From Microbacterium sp. Leaf288 (GTDB lineage: Bacteria; Actinomycetota; Actinomycetes; Actinomycetales; Microbacteriaceae): 64,000 nucleotides of DNA. The position numbers and the translations under genes are program-made. Within the stretch, counting starts at the first letter, position 1. Every line of letters begins with the position of its first letter. Shown in pieces: positions 58,998-64,000 of this stretch. Below the pieces are notes generated by a model, which ran no database searches, had not been told where the DNA came from, and saw only the letters and a program-made list of their open reading frames with translations. The DNA lies in the NCBI RefSeq assembly GCF_001422925.1, contig NZ_LMNI01000014.1, positions 124,001 through 188,000 on the forward strand, read 5' to 3'.

Positions 58998-60472
58998 CCG
59001 CGATCGCCGAATCGGGTCGGGTGCATCGGCCCGCAGCATCCGTCCCCCGAAGCGCTGCCGCTCCGCTCGGGTGGCTGCGGGAGCGCGGGATGGGGGCGAG
59101 CATCCTGGTCGCCGCGATCTCGAGCGCGTTCGGGGCGATCCTGCTGAGCGCGACCGGGTTCATCGCCGCCGTGCTGAAGGCCGATCCGTTCATCGGCGAG
59201 AGCGGCACATTGGCCGTGGTGCTCGCGATCATGAGCTTCCTGCTGATCGGCGTCGCGGTGTACGTCGCGGCCATCGTCACCGCGAACACCTTCGCCACGG
59301 TCATCGCGGGGCGTACGCGGCGCATCGCGCTGCTGCGGCTGATCGGCGCCTCGGCGCGCTCGCAGCGTTCCGAGGTCGCGCGCCAGGGGCTCGTCGTCGG
59401 CGTCATCGGCGCTGTGCTCGGGCTCGTCGGCGGGACGCTCGCGTCGTGGGCGGGCGTCGTGCTCGCGGGTATTGCGTTCGGCATCGAGGACGTGGAGTAC
59501 GCCGTCGTCCAGCCGGTGCTCGTGGTCCCGGCGGTGGTGGTCGCGCTCACGACGTGGGCAGCCGCGTGGGCGGGGTCCCGGCGCGTGCTGACCGTCACGC
59601 CGCTGCAGGCGCTCGGCGGCTCGGTCGAGGCATCCCACGACGCGTTCACCCGCAAGGGAGCACGCAACGGTGCGGCGATCACGCTGGTCGGCATCGGCGG
59701 GGCGCTGCTCGCGGGAGGCATCGCGCTCGGACTGGTGTCGCCGCTCGGGGTGATCGTCGCGTTCTTCGGCGGGATCTTCTCGTTCACCGGGCTCGCGCTC
59801 GGCGCGACGCTCGTGATGCCTCCGGTCCTGCGGCTCGTGGGCAAGCTGTTCGGTGCGTCGGCGACGGCGCGGCTGGCGTCGGAGAACGCGCTGCGCTACC
59901 CGGAGCGCTCCAGCCGCATGGCGATCGGCGTCGTGATGGGCGTGACGCTGGTGACGATGTTCGCCGTCGCGCTCGAGACCGTGAAGGCCGTGCTGACGAC
60001 GTCGGCCGGCGGCGAGGCCCCGCAGGAGATGACCACGCTGCTCGACACGTTCGCCGGGATCATGATGGGTCTCGTCGCGGTCTCCGCGGTCATCGCCGCG
60101 GTGGGGCTCGTGAACCTCCTCACGATCGGCGTGGTGCAGCGCCGCCGCGAGCTGGGGCTGCTGCGCGCGCTCGGCGTCTCGACCGGGCAGGTGCGCCGCA
60201 TGGTGCTGCTCGAGGCCGCGCACATCACGATCACCGCGACCATCACGGGCCTCGTGCTCGGCATCGCCTACGGCTGGGCCGGGGCGCAGTCGCTGCTCGG
60301 CGCCGTGCCGATGCCGCCGTCGTTCTCGTCGCCGACGCTCGTCGCCCCCGCCGTGCCGTGGCTCCCCGTGGCGATCATCGTGGTCGCGACGGCGGTGCTC
60401 ACCCTTGTCGCGGCGGTCGTCCCGACGCGGCTCGCGACGCGGGTCGTCCCGGTCGAGGCGCTCGCGGACTGA
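58994..60472 (+). CDS. FtsX-domain ABC exporter permease
   Basis: This 492-residue permease has eight or so predicted helices and two FtsX-type blocks: AIVTANTFATVIAGRTRRIALLRLIGASARSQ and GLVNLLTIGVVQRRRELGLLRALGVSTGQVRRMVLLEA. There is no large external domain like that of BceB or MacB, so it is a minimal FtsX exporter. The start ATG overlaps the ATPase stop. Confidence 0.9.
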   Translation: MTAIAESGRVHRPAASVPRSAAAPLGWLRERGMGASILVAAISSAFGAILLSATGFIAAVLKADPFIGESGTLAVVLAIMSFLLIGVAVYVAAIVTANTFATVIAGRTRRIALLRLIGASARSQRSEVARQGLVVGVIGAVLGLVGGTLASWAGVVLAGIAFGIEDVEYAVVQPVLVVPAVVVALTTWAAAWAGSRRVLTVTPLQALGGSVEASHDAFTRKGARNGAAITLVGIGGALLAGGIALGLVSPLGVIVAFFGGIFSFTGLALGATLVMPPVLRLVGKLFGASATARLASENALRYPERSSRMAIGVVMGVTLVTMFAVALETVKAVLTTSAGGEAPQEMTTLLDTFAGIMMGLVAVSAVIAAVGLVNLLTIGVVQRRRELGLLRALGVSTGQVRRMVLLEAAHITITATITGLVLGIAYGWAGAQSLLGAVPMPPSFSSPTLVAPAVPWLPVAIIVVATAVLTLVAAVVPTRLATRVVPVEALAD

Positions 60473-60484
60473 GACCGGCGTTCT

Positions 60485-60597
60485 CCCCGGTCGTTGAGCG
60501 GAGGGCGCTCCAGCGCCCGAAGTCGAAACGTCCTGGGTTTCCTCGGAAGCCCGGGGCGTTTCGACTCGCTCGTGCCTCGCTCGCTCAACGACCGGGG
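60485..60597. repeat. REP-like cruciform element between convergent genes
   Basis: Outer arms 60485-60500 and 60582-60597 are 16 bp and perfect. Inside are a GGGCGCT-CC-AGCGCCC hairpin (60503-60518) and a 19-bp stem (60524-60542 with 60545-60563) whose three imperfect positions are all T opposite G. The right outer arm supplies the stop codon of the metallo-beta-lactamase gene. Confidence 0.75.
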
Positions 60598-61910
60598 GGA
60601 ACGAACGGGACCTGACGGAAGGGGCCGTGCGCGGCGTCGGCCTCGAGCTCGATCCACTCCTCACCGCCGGTGAGATCGTCGGTCGAGTAGAGGTCGGCGA
60701 CCTCGCGGAGGGCGGTGACGAGCTGCGGCTGCGGCACGGCGCCGTCGCCCTCGCCGTGGACGTCCTGGCGGGTCGACATGACGGCGGCGAGCCGGGGAAG
60801 GTCGGGCTTGCGGTCCTTCCACAGTGCGTGCAGCGAGCGGGGTGTGGCGTTGCGGCTGCCGTGGTGACCGACCTTGTACAGGTCGATGCCGGCGAGCCGC
60901 TCACGAAGCTGCGGCTCGTCCGTGAGCCGCTCCAGCGTGAGCCGCCAGTTCTCGATCTGCGCATCGCCCGGGAACAGCATCGACAGTCCCTTGATCTCCA
61001 GGAGCAGGATGATGCTGGTGTTGTTGAGGGCGTCGTCGAGGTCGCGCACCAGACGTGCGGCCGAGTGCGATCGCTGGTTCGCGAGGCGGTCGATGAGCCA
61101 GCGCACCGGACCGGGCCCGTGTGCGATCGGGGCGGGGGCGCCGGTGTCGGCGGCAGAGCCGACGACACGCAGTGAGGCGCCGAGTGCACGGAGCCAGTAC
61201 TCCGGATCGTCCTCGCGCTGCTTCGCGACGCGCGGGTCCTGATCCACCGTGGGCGGGCCGAGCACGGTCGCCCGCATCCCCGGCACCACGTCGTCGATGC
61301 CCGACTCCATCCCGGCGTGCAGGTACCTGCCCCGGTCGCCGAGCGAGAGCTCGTCCAGCAGGGCCACCGCTTCGGCGTTCTTGAGCTGGTCCTCGGCGGC
61401 CGCCCTCACATCGTCGTCGAGCCCGACGAGCTGGGTCAGCTTGGCGACGTGCTCCTGGGCCTGTGCGAGCAGCGCGGCGTACCGCACGGACGCGCTGGTG
61501 AGGCCGTTCGGCGGCTCGGCCGCAGCCAGGCCCGGGTCTCCGGGGCCGTTCGCCGTCGCCGACAGCCTCGGATCCTCGGTCCACGACCGCAGCACGAGCG
61601 TGGGCGCGAGCCTCTTCATGATGGTCGCGCCCGCGTCGACCTCGAACCCCCGCAGGTGGTCCCGGTGGCGATGGGTGACCACGAGCACGTCGAGCCGGCC
61701 GCCCGTGTGCTTCTCGATCAGCGCGGCGACGTCGCCCATACGGCCGCGGGCCATGCCTTCGCGCGGTGAATGGCTCGTGCCGTAGTCGATGAGGATGTGC
61801 CGCTCGGAGCGGCCGTCGGAGAGCGGCTCGTCGTACTCGACGGACACCAGGAAGCAGTCGCCGAAGCCGACCTGGTACATGCGGACGCGAACGCGGATCG
61901 GAGTGCTCAC
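60585..61910 (-). CDS. ComEC-like metallo-beta-lactamase fold hydrolase
   Basis: This 441-residue protein has metal motifs THRHRDHLRGFE (HxHxDH), LFPGDAQ and VGHHGSRNATPRSL, in the order seen in ComEC/Rec2 C-terminal domains and stand-alone relatives. There is no membrane segment or signal, so it is a soluble hydrolase, probably of a nucleic acid or phosphodiester. A 150-residue insertion after the first motif is helical and charged. GTG 61910 overlaps the protease stop by 4 bases with GGGAG 5 nt upstream; ATG 61913 is too close to that site. The last codons and stop lie in a REP-like repeat. Confidence 0.85.
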   Translation of the reverse strand: MSTPIRVRVRMYQVGFGDCFLVSVEYDEPLSDGRSERHILIDYGTSHSPREGMARGRMGDVAALIEKHTGGRLDVLVVTHRHRDHLRGFEVDAGATIMKRLAPTLVLRSWTEDPRLSATANGPGDPGLAAAEPPNGLTSASVRYAALLAQAQEHVAKLTQLVGLDDDVRAAAEDQLKNAEAVALLDELSLGDRGRYLHAGMESGIDDVVPGMRATVLGPPTVDQDPRVAKQREDDPEYWLRALGASLRVVGSAADTGAPAPIAHGPGPVRWLIDRLANQRSHSAARLVRDLDDALNNTSIILLLEIKGLSMLFPGDAQIENWRLTLERLTDEPQLRERLAGIDLYKVGHHGSRNATPRSLHALWKDRKPDLPRLAAVMSTRQDVHGEGDGAVPQPQLVTALREVADLYSTDDLTGGEEWIELEADAAHGPFRQVPFVPPGR

Positions 61911-63649
61911 CATGTCTCCCCGGAGCTCTGCTCGGTGCGGTGCAGCTCGGCGAACGTCTGCCCGCGAGCCGCCCCGTCCGAGAAGCCGAGGCGGCGCTTC
62001 GAATCCATGCGGCCGGTGCGGGCGAGGTGGTCGAGCCGCAGCTGCTGGCGACGCCAGTCGTCGAGCCGCTTGTGGATGTGCAGCTTGAGCCGGCCGAACT
62101 GGTCGAAGATCAGCGTCCCGCCGCCGAACAGCTGCACGGGCGTGCTCGGATCGATCGCCGGCGAGAGCTGGAGCCCCGACTCGTCGGTGAACTCCCGCGC
62201 GGTCATGTCGGCCATCTGGACGTATGTGGCGACCGACTCCGGCACGATCAGTCCGTCGGGACCGATCCGCTGCGTCGGCAGCACCGACTCGATCACCGTG
62301 TAGTAGTCGGTCGACACGTCGAGGCGACGGGCGTTCTGCCAGAGGAAGCGCGACACCTCGTCGCGGTCGCTGCGGAGCCCTGCGAAGTTGATCCCGAGGT
62401 AGCGGGGTGGCAGCTCCGACTCGAGCACGTCGGTCACCCGGCCGGATGGGAGCGTGATGCCGGCCTTGGCGAACCCGTCGACCAGGAGCTTGCGGTAGCC
62501 GAGGTCGTCGTCGGGCACGACCTCGTTGTCGGCCAGCAGCACCGCGTTGAGGAGGTCGCCGAAGTCGAACTCGACGGGCGGCAGGTAGTCGAGGCCGCGG
62601 ATCAGCATCGTGAGCAGCTGGGACGCCGCCTTCGCGCCCTCCTCGGCGGCCCGCGCGCGGTCGACGGTGACACCCTTGCCGGTCGCCGCCGGGCCGTTCG
62701 GCCGTGAGAACAGCGCCTGCAGTCGCATGTACCAGATGTCGATGAGCAGATCGAAGGCGATCGCCACCAGCACCTCGCCGCGCTGGTGCGGCTCGAGGAA
62801 GTCGGTCCGCTTCGCCCAGTCGGCGGGCGGCGGCTTCAGCGCCGACTCCCGCAGCGCGCCGCGGCCCTGGGTCAGCACGCTGCCGATCTGCTCGGCGACG
62901 CGGGCGAGCATGTTCTTGCGCAGCGCCTCGGGCTCCACGTGGCTTCGCGGGATGCGCCCGCTCTTGTCGGGCTTGCCGAGCGCCTGCTCGATGACCGGGC
63001 GCATCGAGAACACCGAGAGCAGCGCCACGATGTCGGCGAAGCCCTCGTGGAATGCGGCCTGGTCGGGAAGGCTCGGCTCGAGGAACCGGCCCCGCAGTCC
63101 GTCGAGCACGGCGTGCGTCGTCTCGTGCACCACCACGTCGTGGCTCAGGCACGTGTAGATCGTTTCTCCGGTCGGGTCGGCGGGCGGCACGTAGCCGAAC
63201 AGCAGTGCGCGGTCCTCGAACGAGTAGTAGGCGTTCGCCTCGGCGAACGCGTGCGGCACGAGGAACAGCTGGTGGCTGCGGAATCCCCACGGAAGCCGGC
63301 GGCCCAGCGCCGTCTCGAACGTCGCGAGCGTGCGCGCGGCGGTGGCGTACACATGCTGCGCGTGGAAGGCCCAGTCGGTGCGCAGCACGTCGTCGGTCGC
63401 CTCCGCGAAGAGGTCGTCCTTGCCCAGCGGCTCGTGCTTGACGTAGCGGCCGGTGGCGGTGTCGTAGTCGACCACGTGCAGGCGGGCTCCGCGGGGTCCG
63501 TCCTCCATGCGCGACCACGGCACCTTCACGTTGGCGGTGAGGATGCTCGCGTCGTCACCGCTCACCGACGGATCCTGTGCGATGAGCCGCAGCGTGATGT
63601 GCGTGCGCGGCTCGTCGGCGGGTTCCGCGAATTCGACACCGTCCGCCAT
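61907..63649 (-). CDS. HEXXH (gluzincin-like) metalloprotease
   Basis: This 580-residue protein has VVVHETTHAVLDGL, a zinc HEXXH motif, and a downstream FHEGFADIVALLSVF that supplies a Glu third ligand in the manner of M4-like gluzincins. The N-terminal 130 residues are beta-rich, and a helical C-terminal half follows the catalytic part. There is no signal peptide or propeptide, so it is likely cytoplasmic. The stop overlaps the start of the metallo-beta-lactamase gene by 4 bases. I do not recognise the exact family, and the role of the pair is unknown. Confidence 0.75.
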   Translation of the reverse strand: MADGVEFAEPADEPRTHITLRLIAQDPSVSGDDASILTANVKVPWSRMEDGPRGARLHVVDYDTATGRYVKHEPLGKDDLFAEATDDVLRTDWAFHAQHVYATAARTLATFETALGRRLPWGFRSHQLFLVPHAFAEANAYYSFEDRALLFGYVPPADPTGETIYTCLSHDVVVHETTHAVLDGLRGRFLEPSLPDQAAFHEGFADIVALLSVFSMRPVIEQALGKPDKSGRIPRSHVEPEALRKNMLARVAEQIGSVLTQGRGALRESALKPPPADWAKRTDFLEPHQRGEVLVAIAFDLLIDIWYMRLQALFSRPNGPAATGKGVTVDRARAAEEGAKAASQLLTMLIRGLDYLPPVEFDFGDLLNAVLLADNEVVPDDDLGYRKLLVDGFAKAGITLPSGRVTDVLESELPPRYLGINFAGLRSDRDEVSRFLWQNARRLDVSTDYYTVIESVLPTQRIGPDGLIVPESVATYVQMADMTAREFTDESGLQLSPAIDPSTPVQLFGGGTLIFDQFGRLKLHIHKRLDDWRRQQLRLDHLARTGRMDSKRRLGFSDGAARGQTFAELHRTEQSSGETW

Positions 63650-63788
63650 GTCACACCCCCAGGGTCTACGGCTCCACAATGCAGCGACTTGCCCCGCTCT
63701 GGAAGAGGGTCGCCGCGCAGTCCTGATACCGAGGGGGTCTGGAGCGCAAGGGGGTGCGTGAGCGGGCGCACGGGTGCAGGCTGGCCGC
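63650..63788. promoter_or_regulatory. Divergent intergenic region
   Basis: This region of 139 bases between the protease and the FMN reductase genes must hold both promoters. CAGGCT lies 6 nt before ATG 63789, a weaker form of the leaderless -10 box. Nothing else stands out. Confidence 0.3.
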
Positions 63789-64000
63789 ATGCAGATCGAG
63801 ATCGTTGAGCACGAACCGCCCTATCGCGTCGGCGTGATCGTCGGCAGCCTCTCGCGCGAGTCCGTCAACCGGCGTCTGGCACTCGCCGTGCAGCGCCTCG
63901 CGCCGCCCGAACTCGAGTTCTTCGAGATCTCCTACGCCGACCTTCCGCTGTACAACCGCGACCTCGACGCCGACTATCCGCAGGCGGCGCTCGAATTCAA
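63789..64000 (+). CDS. NADPH-dependent FMN reductase family protein, N-terminal part
   Basis: The first 70 residues are present and the gene runs off the window. The flavodoxin-like start YRVGVIVGSLSRESVNRRLALAVQRLAPPELEFFEISYADLPLYNRDLDADYP has the FMN phosphate loop (GSLSxxSxN) and the LPLYNxDLD segment of the family. It would reduce FMN or a quinone with NADPH. Confidence 0.88.
   Translation, partial: MQIEIVEHEPPYRVGVIVGSLSRESVNRRLALAVQRLAPPELEFFEISYADLPLYNRDLDADYPQAALEF

Noticed and set aside
1..64000. rRNA, tRNA, insertion sequences, prophage
   Set aside because: I looked for conserved tRNA arms, rRNA segments and transposase or integrase motifs and found none I could support by eye. 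A covariance-model search would settle small RNAs.

Overview
The window is about 70% GC. Gene density, the leaderless start pattern, codon use and the recurrent GGATGC motif all suggest an actinobacterium, most likely Microbacteriaceae and probably Microbacterium or a close relative (inference; no rRNA or other taxonomic marker is present). It reads as ordinary chromosome. I found no rRNA, tRNA, CRISPR array, transposase, integrase or prophage gene.

Layout. (1) 1-6.75 kb: end of a membrane protein, a glutamine amidotransferase, then a compact four-gene module of ECF sigma factor, small beta-rich protein, cytoplasmic-looking subtilisin with five perfect NPHGMT repeats, and a CHAT (caspase-like) protease. 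This module is the best candidate for a poorly described system. (2) 6.9-9.2 kb: a LysR-type substrate-binding protein, DUF1304, a nuclease and a hexapeptide protein. (3) 9.3-22.1 kb: an amine/polyamine catabolic region with a class III aminotransferase, CoA-acylating (methyl)malonate-semialdehyde dehydrogenase, PucR regulator, FAD amine oxidase-like enzyme plus cupin, isochorismatase-like hydrolase and a polyamine-type ABC importer (C, B, D, A). A VapBC/FitAB-like toxin-antitoxin pair and a DUF2695 gene sit inside it. (4) 22.3-28.1 kb: endonuclease VIII and a giant Lhr helicase whose reading frame carries several repeat-derived insertions. (5) 28.1-42.8 kb: housekeeping genes: lipoprotein, two PspC microproteins, ABC-F ATPase, esterase, NUDIX, M3 peptidase, DivIVA-like coiled coil, threonine aldolase, SDR, DUF6421, Lrp regulator, diacylglycerol kinase-like lipid kinase. 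(6) 42.9-55.9 kb: a second aminotransferase plus semialdehyde dehydrogenase pair, a two-component system, and a tightly packed operon of N-carbamoyl amidohydrolase, dihydropyrimidinase, LLM flavin enzyme and a NitT/TauT-type importer. Together these would take dihydropyrimidines to beta-alanine and then acetyl-CoA. (7) 56.2-64 kb: a two-component system next to a MacB/FtsX-like ABC exporter, then a linked HEXXH metalloprotease and ComEC-like metallo-beta-lactamase protein, and the start of an FMN reductase.

Two sequence-level themes cut across the window. Many starts lie exactly 6-7 nt downstream of a TANNNT -10 box, which implies leaderless mRNAs. Many gene junctions carry long inverted repeats, either unrelated in sequence or belonging to a REP-like family (GTTGAGCG...GTCGAAACG) that also occurs inside the lhr reading frame. 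A shared palindromic motif links the PucR/dehydrogenase promoter with the polyamine importer promoter.
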